A stretch of DNA of 64,000 nt from Rhyacophila brunnea (GCA_022495005.1 JAGYXB010000269.1:744001-808000), one strand, 5' to 3'; positions 35,270 to 47,782 are shown, counted from the stretch's first letter. Notes: generated from the letters alone by a model not told the origin. Program-made: numbers and translations.

Positions 35270-35661
35270 CAACGTTTTTCTTAGGTCGTATACTTATTTG
35301 TCCGGTACAAATCTTGCAATCGATTTTTAATTAACTTCCCGACTAGCTAGACATTTGAAACTTTTAGAATATATCAGAACACGATGCCAATGCATTTTTT
35401 AATACGTTTAGCCATCTTTAAGTAGAATTGAATTCATTTTTAGTTAATTCCGTTTTGTATGAAAAGTTATTTCGATACCATTATTGGTTCCTAGGGGGTT
35501 ATAGCAACTAAATTATTATATAATATATTCGTGCGTTACTATGGAAATCAATATGAAATGACATTTCATTATTCAGTATTTCTATCAAGTACAATTTTTT
35601 TTGATTGTTTAAGCTAGTCAAGTCAAGTTTATATGATTCAACAGAAAATTTAAGAACGTTG
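35270..35661 (+). mobile_element. TA-duplicating MITE, longer form
   Basis: 392 bp from CAACGTTTTTC to AGAACGTTG, flanked by TA on both sides (35268-35269 and 35662-35663). It matches the inverse of 49605-50039 with small indels. Confidence 0.75.
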
Positions 35662-35663
35662 TA

Positions 35664-36225
35664 TATAAAAAGTTCTTTTTATCTTGTAATTATTTAAATG
35701 TAATCTGTTGTTTGACACCAAACACGAACCAACAATGTCTAAAAATCTATGAATAAATTTAATTGACGTACATATTCATTTATTAAAAATGTATTATGAC
35801 TACATATTATATAAATCATGATACATCAATACCTAGTTCATTTGTTAGACCAACATTTAAATTTTTGAGTTTTTAAGAAATAAGTTGTCAAGTTGCCTAG
35901 AGTGGACGATCGTTTTGAAATTTGACGTCAACAACAATGATACTTCTTACGACTTACATGACAGGCGAAAAAAATTGAAGAAAATTCTCTGTGTTAAAAT
36001 CAAAAGTTTTACTTTGAAAAATAGGTAGTAGAAATACCTACCTATATTTATGAATGTATGTTGTTTGTTTGTTTCTTTCTTTCAATTTCGAATTTTTACC
36101 ATAGATTAAAATAAAGTTTGCATATTTTAATGGATTCGATTTAAATTTGGTGTTCTTTTGTTTCACTTTTGATGCTGTCAGAACTATTTTCATTTATTAT
36201 AATATGTTACCCAATATGTATTGTA
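35664..36225. other. Unassigned AT-rich DNA
   Basis: No gene or defined element recognised. Confidence 0.4.
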
Positions 36226-36227
36226 AG

Positions 36228-36566
36228 CAGTAGAGACGCACCAAGCGGGGGTATTGGGGAGTAAAAATCACCCGAGCGGCGTGAATCAGGGGGCGGCAAA
36301 ATTCACAGAAAATACATTTTGTAATACCTAATATTCAATATTGAAAATAATATAAATATTTAATTTAATTACTTAAACTAAATCGAATGTTAAAATATCG
36401 GTTAAAACGAACGGTGACACTTATAAAAAGCCTAGAAATCGAAGAATTACATATTTTATATTTAAACATGGGCACAAAATAATAATCCTTTTTATGAATT
36501 CAAGATTTTCGATATATGACTGGTGGCATTGGCACCCGAGCGGCAACTACCCTTGACGCGGCCCTG
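36228..36566. mobile_element. hAT-like MITE candidate, 339 bp
   Basis: CAGTAGAGACGC at the left and GACGCGGCCCTG at the right have the CAG...CTG form. CACCCGAGCGGC occurs near both ends, in direct orientation. TAAGCA lies at both outer flanks, but a full octamer duplication cannot be fixed. Confidence 0.4.
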
Positions 36567-36594
36567 ATAAGCAATCAGTGTAATTATAATTTAA

Positions 36595-36927
36595 GGGGGG
36601 ACATGCTCAGCGTACGTCAAAATGGAGCTTTTATGCTATTTTCAAAGCATGATCCTGGACATTCCTTAAATGTTGTGGATAATCTATTCACATAATTTTA
36701 AAGCCTTAGTATCCTTTATATTTATTTTAAACATTTAATGACTGCATAAAGTATTTTTATTACATAAAATAGTATTCTTTTAAACCTCTTGCTCTAATGT
36801 TTTAAGGTTTTAATAAAACTTTAAAAGTATGTAAATAGATCATCTACAGCGTTTAAGGAATGTCCAGGATCATGCTTTGAAAGTAGCGTAAAATCTCCAT
36901 TTTGACGTACGCTGAGCATGTGGGCCG
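36595..36927. mobile_element. TTAA-flanked palindromic MITE, 333 bp
   Basis: Arms of about 70 bp are inverted: ACATGCTCAGCGTACGTC at the left, GACGTACGCTGAGCATGT at the right. TTAA flanks both ends (36591-36594 and 36928-36931), the signature of piggyBac-type insertion. The outermost six bases of the arms do not match well. Confidence 0.65.
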
Positions 36928-36931
36928 TTAA

Positions 36932-37615
36932 TAATATCATATTATTTAAACACATACAAAATATTAAAAACGAAGATTACAAACAGAATAATTAATTTTA
37001 TGGATAAAATGACAAGTGAGTAAATATTGGTATGACAATACAATAAAAATGAACATTGTTTTCAGGTTAGTTTTGAAATTAGTGTTTTGACACGTAACAG
37101 ATTTTTTCACATTGTTTTTTTTACAAAAAATGTAAAACATTCGTCCAACCAATTCGGTCCATTCACTGCACATTTTGAACGGAAACCAACTGCTGCAAAA
37201 GCATATGCCGTGTGACTCGTCCAGATAATCATAATATTTCCAATAATTTTTTAGAATGATAATATCACTCTATTGCTTCATGTAATACGTTATGGTGTAA
37301 CGATAATATTCCCTATTAAGAGTGTCGCGGCAATCGTGGTGGTTGTAAATAAATTTGCAGGAGCGCGATGGGAATCGATTACTAAATGACTGGCCACAAC
37401 ATGCCGCAGGCGGAGGTAGCCTAGTAGTTTGATCACCGGTAGCCTATGAACGATTTACATTTACTTTGCCATAATAAACATTGGCGTGCGTACGTGGATT
37501 ACATTATTATCTAAAACTATTACAGATGTCTATTTTTTAAAATGAATCATATGTGAATCTTGGCCACTTGACCGAGAGGATTCCTAACAGTTTTTGAAGG
37601 AGAAATCAATGGTAG
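36932..37615. other. Unassigned DNA
   Basis: No gene recognised. Confidence 0.4.
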
Positions 37616-37619
37616 CCAC

Positions 37620-37690
37620 TTGGTCAACCTGCATTCGAACTCGAGATCATGACTTCATAAGCGGATAGTTTATTATCTCGTGATGAAAAA
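37620..37690 (-). repeat. tRNA-like SINE head
   Basis: On the minus strand a B-box-like GAGTTCGAATGC follows a weak A-box-like stretch. No body or tail is defined. Confidence 0.35.
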
Positions 37691-38224
37691 GACATACCAT
37701 TATAACGATATACATACATGGCTTACAATGTATACTGACTTTTCAAGCTTAGTTGGGTATGATCCACAGATAACAGACGTATATATATATATATAGATTC
37801 GTAAGTTCCATACAAGAAGATGCCCCCTATAATTGGCACCATCTATTGGCGTGACTAGAAGTTTTGGCTATGACAGAACCATAGATCCGAACCCAAAAAA
37901 GTATTTATAATTATAAAAACGAAATTGTGACAAAAATTAATAAAAGTCGATATTTCAATTCAAATAGGTACACTTTATTGCAATGATAATCATATTGACA
38001 AATTATGAGTAACAATATAAATTTATGAGGACATAATTATGTAATAATAATAATAGTAACGCATTCCCACCATGGAAATTATTTGTCAGCACTTCCTGTC
38101 AGATTGATGACTTCATTAATTATTTCATATATTGTGTAGCTTGAAGATTTCTTTATAAATTTTCATCGCTTGACGATCGACAACATATTGATGTAGATTC
38201 TGAAACAATAATTTTAAAATCTAC
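37691..38224. other. Unassigned DNA with a TA microsatellite
   Basis: A short TA dinucleotide run lies at about 37780-37794. Nothing else is recognised. Confidence 0.45.
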
Positions 38225-38228
38225 TTAA

Positions 38229-38942
38229 GGCGAAGTCTTCACTGAGCCTTTTTTAAAGAGGCACCTATCGGAAAAATACGAAGCTTACAATTTGAGACAT
38301 TTTTTTGATAATTTACAATTTCAACTATATTAATGAATAATTATGTATATGAAAACATTAAAAATATTTTTTTTTTTTATTTTAAGTCAAAGACAAACTT
38401 ACAATTGTAAAAAATGTAATAAAATGTGAATTTGTTCTATCGGTCCGCACCCTATTATTACATATATTTTATGGTCATATTTATTATTAAAATTTAGTTT
38501 ATTAAGTTTTCTAAGCATCACCTAAGCGATTTTTGACAAATTCATAGTTTTATTATTTTTTATATCTATTTTAAAAAACATCGATTTTTATAAAAAATAT
38601 AAATGTGTATAACTTGAAATCCTTTTTATTTATATCAAATCAATTATTTTTATAAATATAAATAAAATATGTATATTAATATAAATAAAAAGGATTTCAA
38701 GTTATATATGTAATAATAGGGTGCGGATCGATAGAACAAATTCACATTTTATTACATTTTTTACAATTGTAAGTTTGTCTTTGACTTAAAATAAAAAATA
38801 TTTTTATTTTTAATGTTTTCAAATATATATTTATTCATTAATACAGTTGAAATTGTAAATTATCAAAAAAATGTCTCAAATTGCAAGCTTCGTATTTTTC
38901 CGCTAGGTGCCTCTTTAAAAAAGGCTCAGTGAAGACTTCGCC
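38229..38942. mobile_element. TTAA-flanked foldback element with ~240-bp arms
   Basis: Left arm 38229 to about 38467 and right arm about 38707-38942 are inverted copies at roughly 90 percent by eye. The ends are GGCGAAGTCTTCACTGAGCC and its inverse. TTAA flanks both sides (38225-38228 and 38943-38946), pointing to piggyBac-type insertion. The loop of about 240 bp contains a further smaller palindrome around AAATCCTTTTTATTTATAT. No coding capacity. Confidence 0.8.
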
Positions 38943-38946
38943 TTAA

Positions 38947-39654
38947 TCTCAAAATATAAAATGACAATGGTCGCCATTTACACTTTTGTAAGAATGCGCA
39001 AATATAATATAGACATTTTATATAGGTAGGTACGTAATTTACTCAAACATAATCTTCTTTATATACATACCCTTTTTATGTTTGCCTTGGTAGATTTGCA
39101 AACGTGAAAATTACAATAGGAAGGTACTATCATTATTTCGATACCACGACTGCAAAGAAATTTGAAGGGGCATACGATTGTATATACCTATAAACATAAT
39201 ATAATAAAAGTAGACTTACCCATTAACTTATTTTATCAGCTATCGGATTGCAAAACCTTTTATCAATATGGTTTAAAAACGCCGAACAGCAATATTATTC
39301 TGACACTTGACACTTGGACGACTGCTTTTGTTTTGAAAATATCATGTAGAATTGACATGAAATTTGAAAAGACTGATCGAAAGCTCGAATGTTGATAAGC
39401 TGGACCATGGGTGAGCTCTGATTGGTCATTGAAATGGCCTTGTATCATGCGACTTCGTGTGTGACCGTGCTGCCATCTATTCTGAAAACTGAGTATTTCT
39501 GATGTATTAGGTGGTCACGTTCGCTGTATGGAACTTTCACCTCCCTGGTATGATCCCAATATTGAAGCTCGATTTTATATTGATTGATTGAAGTATACCT
39601 ACACATTAATATTTTTTTATAAAAATCAAGCTTTTTCAAAATAACTAACTAAAT
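38947..39654. other. Unassigned DNA
   Basis: Nothing recognised. Confidence 0.4.
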
Positions 39655-39880
39655 TTTAATAATAAATATGACCATAAAATATTATGTAATTATTATAAGA
39701 TGGGATCCTTTAACAAATTCACATTTTTTTACAATTATTGTAAATTTATCTTTGCTTAAATTAAAAAAATATTTTTCTTTTTAATGTTTTTAGTTATACT
39801 TATATTTATTGAATATTACAGTTTAAATTGTCAAAAAAAATATCAAATTACAAGTTTCATATTTTCTTGCTAAGTACCTC
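39655..39880. repeat. Diverged single arm of the 38-kb foldback
   Basis: ACAAATTCACATTTTTTTAC, TTTTAATGTTTTTA and ATCAAATTACAAGTTTCATA occur in the same order as in the right arm at 38725-38920, with many substitutions. It is a solitary, older arm. Confidence 0.6.
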
Positions 39881-41057
39881 TGGTAGGTAGAGTTATCGCC
39901 GTTATGCTATTATGTCGCACATCAATTTCGAAAAAAAAAATATTTCAAAAAAAACTCATCGATCTACTTTCTAACATAATGAAAAAGCAAACATTTCCCC
40001 ATTTCGCCACGAAATTAGTCATCTCTTTTTTGTATACGCTGAACAAGCTACACAAGCCCCTTACAAATTCCAAACTTAAATTTAACATAAATGTTGAAAA
40101 AACATAATTTTAAAACTGTACTTGTCAATCTGTTGTACTTGTTTACTAAATTGTTAAACTGTACTGTCAATTAGTAAATAAACACGCAATCGCAATCCAG
40201 ACAACAACCATTCTTCATACTCCGCTCTTCACTCATCATCATCCTCCAACACACGCACACTATCACCCCAAAGTGGTAACCCCGACGTGAATACTGAATA
40301 TACAGAAAATTTCAGAATGTTAGATTCTTAAATTTTGAAAATAAAATAGAATAAAATAAAAATTACCACGCCACTCTACGAATCGGCGGGTGTATTGTGG
40401 TGGATAAAACGGGGTGTAAATAGGGGAGAGGGTGATATCGTAGGAGAAAATAATGATGTAGCAGTTTAAATTTGACGCAAAGCTATGATTACTAAGGACC
40501 GTGCTTGCGACCGACTGTTGATAGGAAATCGATGAACTTTATGATTAATTTTCAATATTGTTTTTTATTTGTCTGACCCGTCTGGCGAAATACATTTATG
40601 ATTTAAGTGGTAGAAAAAAATTTACTTTGAACTTCAACACTGTAATCATACTGTTGAGTGTAATATATGATATTGTGTTTAATGGTTTTTTTTCGGTGAC
40701 TTTACAGTAATCTTTTGGTATTCTTTCAATCAAACATACAACATACATTTTGATATTGATAAAAAATATTGATGTACAAGACGTTGGTCTGGCCATTGTT
40801 GAATTACTGGTCAAAATGTGTCTACTCTTGTAATGTCCGAAGACCCACTAAGTATAGTTAAATAGTGACATGAAACTGTAAATTTCTATCGCAGTTCGAG
40901 TAGTTATTACTCATAATTTGAATGTAACATGGTGAAATATTTGTATACAATGATGATTGTAGTATATAAAATAAATCGTAATGAATTAAACGAAATATTA
41001 TGCAAGTAAAAACCATTATTTAGAAATCAACAAGAAAATCATGTCTGCGAATAAATG
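39881..41057. other. Unassigned AT-rich DNA
   Basis: No gene seen. AGAATGTTAGATTCTTAAA at about 40314-40332 resembles the SINE-B tail. Confidence 0.4.
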
Positions 41058-41558
41058 CTACTTTGTTAAGACATTTTAAGTCCCGCATACTATCTCGCCG
41101 AACTAAAAGCACTCTTTACAAGACATTTGTAGATCCAGTGCTCACCTACGTATCGGAAACCTGGACATTGACTCTGCGGAATGAACGAACCCTGAACATT
41201 TTTAAAAGAAAAATTCTCCGCCGTATAAGTAGACCGATCAGGGACGGCACCAATTGGAGGAGAAGATATAATGATGAGCTCTACGGGCTCTACGAAGATT
41301 GTAGCGCAGTTCAATCAATTAAGATTGGGAGACTGCGATGGCTAGATCATGTGCACCGTATGAATGACAATGAACCGGCAAAAAGAGTGATGTCCAGCAA
41401 TCCAATAGGGCATAGAAGAAGAGACCTGGTTGGATGGAGCTGCCAGTGACTGCCGTATTCTGGGGGTACTGAATTGGAAAGCGGCCATACTGGATAGGGA
41501 CAGGTGGAGGAAGCTGTTGGAGGAGGCCGAGACCCACACCGGGTTGTCGCGCCACTGA
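41058..41558 (+). pseudogene. 3' end of an RTE-like non-LTR reverse transcriptase
   Basis: This encodes the C-terminal part beyond the catalytic core. The frame from about 41063 reads the typical block ending the thumb region (KSTLYKTFVDPVLTYVSETW) and then RRISRPIRDG and GRLRWLDHVHRM. A frameshift near 41430-41445 moves the rest (SDCRILGVLNWK...DRWRKLLEEAETH) to another frame, which ends at TGA 41556-41558. A (GAT)n tail follows, as in RTE-type elements. It is 5'-truncated, with no endonuclease or catalytic motif. Clade assignment is by resemblance only. Confidence 0.8.
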
Positions 41559-41570
41559 TGATGATGATGA
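41556..41570 (+). repeat. TGATGATGATGATGA tail of the RTE-like fragment
   Basis: A trinucleotide tail of the kind that ends RTE-type elements, overlapping the stop codon. Confidence 0.75.
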
Positions 41571-41980
41571 AAAACCTTAATTTCTTTATTACCGTATTCT
41601 ATTCGTAGATCATCGAAAACTATCACTATCATCGTAATTTTCAATTCAGTGTCATTGCATGTATATAAATTATTGGTGTCGCTGACGCTTATGAGTACCT
41701 ATGTGTTTAGGACCGATAAATATCAATTCTTTTTTGTCATCCGATACATTGTCCTCTAGCTGGAATATTTAAATGCTGATTAGTGATTAATATTCGTTAA
41801 AAAATATGCAATATGTTAATCTAGAATAAGCATATAGATATAATATTAACGGTTTCGCTGCTGAATAGATAATGAGATTTTAATTGCCCCCTTTAAAATG
41901 CACGTTAATTACATCGATCGGCCGCCTGGTCATTACGCACCGTGTGCGTCTTCCGCGTCCAAAGTATTAATACTATCGAC
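41571..41980. other. Unassigned DNA
   Basis: Nothing recognised. Confidence 0.4.
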
Positions 41981-42058
41981 TGAAGGTACTTGATGGAATT
42001 TGAATTTAAATTCTAATGGATTCAAGCTCTGTACTATTCCATTTAAGTCGTTTTTTGC

Positions 42059-42088
42059 GACCCGGGTTTTGCCTTTTGACATCTTCAG
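42059..42088 (-). ncRNA. Degenerate hammerhead-like motif, copy 3
   Basis: CTGAAGA and GTC are kept, but the GAAA core block reads CAAAA, so a core base is lost and activity is unlikely. Confidence 0.45.
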
Positions 42089-42605
42089 GCGCCGTGTACA
42101 CTTACCAAAGGTAAACATACATGTATGTATGAGGATTTAGGTATGTATATTAGGTGATTTTATATATATTATATTAGGCGAGTTTATATGTATTTTTTTT
42201 TTAAATAATGTTATAAAAAAGTAGGTATCATGTAAGAGTATTATTAAAGACTAATATCTCATTAGTTAACCCCATTAATTATTTTTCTTAGAATTGACGA
42301 TTTACACCTCTTGAGTGTATTATTTTTATTGTTTATAAAGAATAATGTTCTATTATTAGGTTTTGACGATTTATTATAATAGGCTATCGAGTGTATTGTT
42401 ATTAATAAGATAGGGTTTTTACTTATTAGGTTTTTTATTGACACTTTAACTATTCATAATTTGTTTATTGTATTTTTGTGACCTTTGACTTCATAGGTAG
42501 GTAATGGAGTTTTTACCTACTTCATTGTATTGATTTATTATATAAGCTAGAGTTAAGAGTATTCGTTGTCAGTGTGTGTTTACCTTTGGTAAGTGTACAC
42601 GGCGC

Positions 42606-42635
42606 CCGAAGGTGCCGAAAGGCGAAACCCGGGTC
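42606..42635 (+). ncRNA. Degenerate hammerhead-like motif, copy 4
   Basis: The GCC-GAAA-GGC hairpin, GAAA and GTC are kept, but CTGAAGA reads CCGAAGG, so the CUGANGA core is broken. Confidence 0.45.
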
Positions 42636-42690
42636 GCAAAAAACGACTTAAATGGAATAGTACATAGCTTGAATCCATTAGAATGTAGAT

Positions 42691-43715
42691 ATAAAGTGAA
42701 AAGTTTTTTTTAGATTATTTGTTCACTGTTCATATATTATAAATATCAGAACGATTAAAAAATACACCATTTTGAAAATAATAATCTGACAGTCGTTTGA
42801 GTCGATCTGTCAAAAACGTCGAACCTTCGCTGCGTGAGCATATAATGTTATCATGAGAACCGGTGGCGGCTTCTTAGTCTGGTCACCGGCTCATAAAAAC
42901 TTAGCATGACCTGGTATTGTCAGTTGGATCAAAGTCATTTGATTGATTCTGACTCAGTTATCTCCTGGCACCATTGTGCAAATGACGCCATCTTGGTGAA
43001 ATGGCGGCCAAAAATGTTTTTTTGATAATATTTCATTAACTATTATCGTTTTTATACAGCGGATGAAAATAATTAATATCGTTAAATTCGGCACAAAAAG
43101 ATATTTTACATATTGTTAATAGGTTAAATAGTTTTCCCACAATTTTCTCGTTATTTCGATTGGTGTTGCTTAGTCAACAGAATAATCGACGTATCGAAAG
43201 ATCATGAATGTGATATAATAGCGTTGAATATAACGTAAAAAATAGCTTGGGGATTTCTAGTTACACAGATGACCCTCATAATCTGACTTGTAAAGCACTG
43301 TATATTATTAAGGTCTCTAAATCCAATTTTCGATGAGGTCACAATTATACATCAAGGTATATGATTTGCAAATATAGCTTGAGCATTTCTTTATTTTACT
43401 GCTACTAACACACTATAATTTTTTGACTACTACACAATTACCATTAGTTCTCATAGCATGGTGAAATGTTAAATAAAAGAAAATAGTTAAATTGAATAAT
43501 TATGTGTGTATGTACATCAGTGGCGTGCCGTCCATGGATGCTGTAGATGCGTCGCATCCCTAATTTATTTAATATTTAGGTATAATTAAAGAACATTATA
43601 ATATATTATTATTTACTTTATTTTATACAAAATCAAAGAAGTTTCATAATTGACAAAGTCGAAATCATTTTAATTATGTCTAGTTGAATAATAAATAGAA
43701 TATATAAAATCCTTC
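42691..43715. other. Unassigned DNA
   Basis: No gene seen. CAGTGGCGTGCCGTCC at about 43519-43534 looks like a hAT terminus, but no partner end was found. Confidence 0.4.
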
Positions 43716-43720
43716 AAAAA

Positions 43721-44103
43721 AACTTCTCGACTAGCTAGACATTTGAAACTTTTAGAATATATCAGAACACGATGCCGATGCATTCTTTTAATACTTTAAG
43801 CCATCTTTAAATAGAATTGAATTCATTTTCAGTTAATTCTGTTGTGTATGAAAAGTTATTTCGGAAGAAATCCGTAATCCAATCCACTATTATTGGTTGC
43901 TAAGGGGGTGGTCTTAGCGACTTAATTATTAATATATACGTGCGTTACTATGGAAATCAAAATGACATTTCAGTATTCTATATGTGTTTGTTTGTTGCAA
44001 AATAGCTAAAAAAATATTTGTTGACAATTACCTTATTTGTCCTAAATTAATATTACATAGAATTGTCAAGTTTATATGATTCAACAGAAATTTAAAAACG
44101 TGG
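43721..44103 (+). mobile_element. TA-duplicating MITE, left end missing
   Basis: It matches 35328-35661 from CTCGACTAGCTAGACATTTG to AAAAACGTGG but has no left terminal repeat. It also carries an extra stretch at about 43980-44065. Confidence 0.65.
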
Positions 44104-45966
44104 TATATAAAAAGTTCTTTTTATTTTGTAATTATTTATAAATAAAACCACTGATTTTGAAGAGAATCCCTCATCTCAAAAGAAACCGCACCCCGCTGGT
44201 GTACATATTGTTCTTTTGGATATAAATCGTTTATATCCTTCTACCTATGGATGTTAATACGGTATTTATTCAAAACCAATATATTCCGTATTGAAAGTGG
44301 AAACAAAATGTATCAATAATTAACGTAGAAGATGTAACATGACTATTTTGTGTCGGGTTACGCGATGTCTGGTTTACATTTGTTGCCCTTCAATGCCCTT
44401 AGAGACCAGCAATGGCACGTACTATTGAATATTAATATTTTAAAGAGATTTTTATATATACTATTGGTAGATATTTTTTTTCATATATTTCACAAATACC
44501 TACCGATATTAGTACTTACTTCTAACAAGCATTTATCGTCACCAATACAATCATGATTATTACAGATGCACGTAAATATTGTTTTAAATCCACTTTTTAT
44601 TATCTCATATTCTCATATTCATTTATAATAAATTCGACACCATAAAATTATCTATTTGAATGCAATGAAAAATAAACAAATTTCAACATTGCCTTCGTCA
44701 TTTTCGTATGCCCCTATTTTTCAAACACGTGACAGTATCGACAATGCACCTGCACCGTCCCCCCTCTGTATACAAGCTGCATTCAACTACGTAGGTGGGT
44801 AGAGCTACCGGGTATGTTTTACGTTTTACGCTTATTACACGTTTTGCTGCATCTCAATTTGGCTAGCGTGCCGTGAAAAATTGTCATCAGTGCTTTGGAT
44901 TGCGAGTTCGTAAACTGCACGCGATAAAGCCAGCTCAAACAAATTGGATGCTTCTGATGCGGTGGTCGGGACGGAAATTTGCTTTTTTACCGCGCTCTGT
45001 CTATTTGAATATAAATTCTTCTCTCTTTTGATTGGTTAGAATCCTGCAATCTGACGTCAGCAAGTTAAATAATTCGTTTTTATATATATAAACACATTGT
45101 TCTATAAGTGTGTCATTAATTCTCAAATATGGTGTATTTTGGTCTAGACCTAAGTATAGTCTAAGACTATTATTATAATGTATATAGAGGATCATTTTTA
45201 ACATTTATCTTACTGCATTCATAAATTGTATCCAACTTTTTCTGATCGCATTACGTTACTGCACCAATTCACAACAAAACGTTATTTTAAAACGGAAAAC
45301 TAGTTTAATGCAACTAACATAAAAATGTTCTCACTATTATTTCATATTTTTCTTTGTCAAAGATTTTAATAATAGTTAAAATATACATTGAATAGTAACT
45401 AAATTACAAAGTAAAAGGTGAAAAATTATGTAACCTAACATTACACCAAACTACAGGACAGGTTAATAATATGAAGGACTAAATACTCGGTGGTTAAATA
45501 GTTACTATTTATATGCAGACAAGCACTTTAGGTCAATATGAAAATAAGAAAAAAATCTTAAAAATTGAATGGTTTATTTTAACCAAATAATTGTAATTTC
45601 ATTTTGTGAAGATGATTTTTTTTTGTTTATCAGACAATAAAAAAATATTTAACCATTGGACTAAATAAGATTTTCTGAGATTCATTAATATTATAGTTAG
45701 ATTCGAAAATATCTGGGGGAAATGAGCCCAATAGCATAATATCATTCGGCAGTAATCTTGAAAAAAAAATCGATGATGGTTTTTTCAAAGGAAAACAAAT
45801 TCCAATTTGTAGAAAACTAAAAGTCACTGTATCTACGAAATAGTTCAATCCTACAGAAGTACGTATACATAATATTAGATATACGTCATTCATGTGTGAC
45901 TGACTTAAGACATGTAAGTTAGAGGCTGTTCGTGAAACAGTCGTACATCAGCTTTTACGCGCATGC
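44104..45966. other. Unassigned AT-rich DNA
   Basis: No gene or defined repeat recognised. Confidence 0.4.
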
Positions 45967-45974
45967 ATCATGAC

Positions 45975-46705
45975 TAGGGATTCCAATCCCGGGATTCCGA
46001 GCTATTTTCGATACCTATGAATCCCAGGATTGATAAACATAATCCCGGGATTTCGGGATTGATTTTTTTATGAATTTTTATGGAAAATAAAATAAAAGCG
46101 AAAATATAACAGAAAAAATACATTTAATAAAAAATAACTACATTAGAAATAAACTGAGTTTGAATGAAATTTGATTTATACCTATGTGTAGGTTGCCGAT
46201 TCATTTTATTTTTTCACATAAATTATTAAAAATGGAAAGATTGGAAAAAAACAATGCTTCGCACTTTTAACAAAGTAATTCCACCATGATATCATACGTT
46301 TTACGGCAGTTTCATATTTGTCTGACTAATTAGATTTATGAAGCGGAAAGACCATAAGTACGCCATGATTATTTCCTTTACTATTTTAGATCTCGTTAAT
46401 TCATTCATTACGTCTTTACTATCAGAAACAGCAATCCCCTATTAAATTCACATAATTATTTAAATTGCAATATTATTTACTCCGTTAAATTTGTGTGTAT
46501 TTCCAAGATTGAACGTATACAATATTATCAATAAATGTCTTAAATTGTATAAATTATACTAGATTTATTTTTGACCGATTTTATCGATGTTATTTGTAAA
46601 TATAAAAATGTTATATTAACAATGGAAAAATGCCAATCCCGGGATTGTCAAATTGTAATCCCGAAATCCCGGAATCAGAATTTTGGCTCGGGAATGAATT
46701 CCCTA
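45975..46705. mobile_element. hAT transposon relic, 731 bp
   Basis: The left end TAGGGATTCCAATCCCGGGA and right end TCCCGAAATCCC...GAATTCCCTA are inverted repeats. An exact 8-bp duplication ATCATGAC flanks it (45967-45974 and 46706-46713). The interior is AT-rich; minus-strand codons at about 46280-46440 may be a decayed transposase, but no frame is intact. Confidence 0.85.
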
Positions 46706-46879
46706 ATCATGACTGATTCAGTTGTCATGGCCAGCCAACGTCTATCGTGGTCATAGGCTACTTCGCGACTTAGACGTGAAGACAGAACCAAGTCAGACCA
46801 TTTTTTGTGTATGTGTTTGATGAGAATTTTTGTTATTACTGACTCTAATGACCTAATCAGTAAGAATGAAACTTTAATA

Positions 46880-47058
46880 AACTATTTTTATTTATTCAAC
46901 AAATAATTCACGAAATTTAAAAATGTCACATTCTTATATTGAAGAGACATTATTTAAAAACATTCTGAAAAGCATATAACCACTAGAAGAAATCTTTTTG
47001 AAAAAAATACGACACCGAACAGGTTGTGATTTGCGTCCTTGTACTCTAACCACTAAGC
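46880..47058 (-). repeat. tRNA-derived SINE (family B), split by a hAT element
   Basis: On the minus strand an A-box-like TTAGTGGTTAGAGTAC begins the preserved part. A TTTTTTTCAAAAAGATTT stretch and a tail with AAGAATGTGACATTTTTAAA and GTGAATTATTTGTTGAATAA follow. The hAT element at 47059-47782 interrupts the head. Confidence 0.55.
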
Positions 47059-47782
47059 CAGGGGTCGGAAAAACCGCGGCTCACGAGCCACATGTGGCTC
47101 TTTACCCGGGTATTGGCGTGCGGCTCTTTGCCAAATTCCCTATTCACATTTTTTACAAAAAAGGTATAATTGTTGTCGTTTTAAATCTGCCCATTGCAAA
47201 AGTCGACAAATTAAATTTTTCTCCAATTCATATTGACATGAGCACTTTTGAAATAGATTTTTTTTTGTGGATTTAGCAAGTTCCAAATTTGTAGGTCTTG
47301 CACCAAAATTTCGGATTTGGAGAGAGAAAAATGCTATTTAATTTCACAACACAGCGGAGCGCTTTTCAATACATGGTATAGCTTTCCGAACTCTTATTCG
47401 AGTCTACGTAATATGTATGAGAACAATCATTTTCAAACATGAACAATATAAATAGCATTTAGAGAAGCCAAATAACCGATGAGAATTTGAAGTAGCGCCC
47501 AAAGAAATGCAAGGAAGGTCATTGTTCACATTAGTTTTTAGGAATGCGTGAAAATTGTATGTTACTCATTTTCTGTAAAAATTATATTTATAACTTCAAC
47601 AATAAAAAAACTTATATTTGCGTTAGTTTTATTCGCAAAATCTTCTTCACTTGGTAAATAAATAATAACATTCACTGAAATAAATCATATTTATAAAAAT
47701 ATATGTATGGCTCTTGAAATTTTTTTTAACCGTCGTGATACTCATATTTGGCTCTTTTGGTCTAAGAATTTTCCGACCCCTG
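47059..47782 (+). mobile_element. hAT transposon relic, 724 bp
   Basis: The left end CAGGGGTCGGAAAAACCG and right end TTTTCCGACCCCTG are inverted repeats. An exact 8-bp duplication CACTAAGC flanks it (47051-47058 and 47783-47790). Left-end sequence GGCTCACGAGCCACATGTGG relates it to the hAT at 28354. The + frame from about 46998 is chance coding across the boundary. Confidence 0.9.

Larger units (their letters stand above)
41985..42690. mobile_element. Penelope-like terminal repeats in inverted arrangement
   Basis: A short minus copy (about 41985-42118) and a longer plus copy (about 42192-42690) of the terminal repeat face each other, so both outer ends carry the same inverted block (GGATTCAAGCTCTGTACTAT and its inverse). 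Penelope-like elements often have terminal repeats in inverted order, so this may be a small deletion derivative. No reverse transcriptase or GIY-YIG endonuclease lies between them. Confidence 0.55.

Noticed and set aside
43519..43560. CAGTGGCGTGCCGTCC as the end of a hAT element
   Set aside because: I found no inverted partner or octamer duplication nearby.
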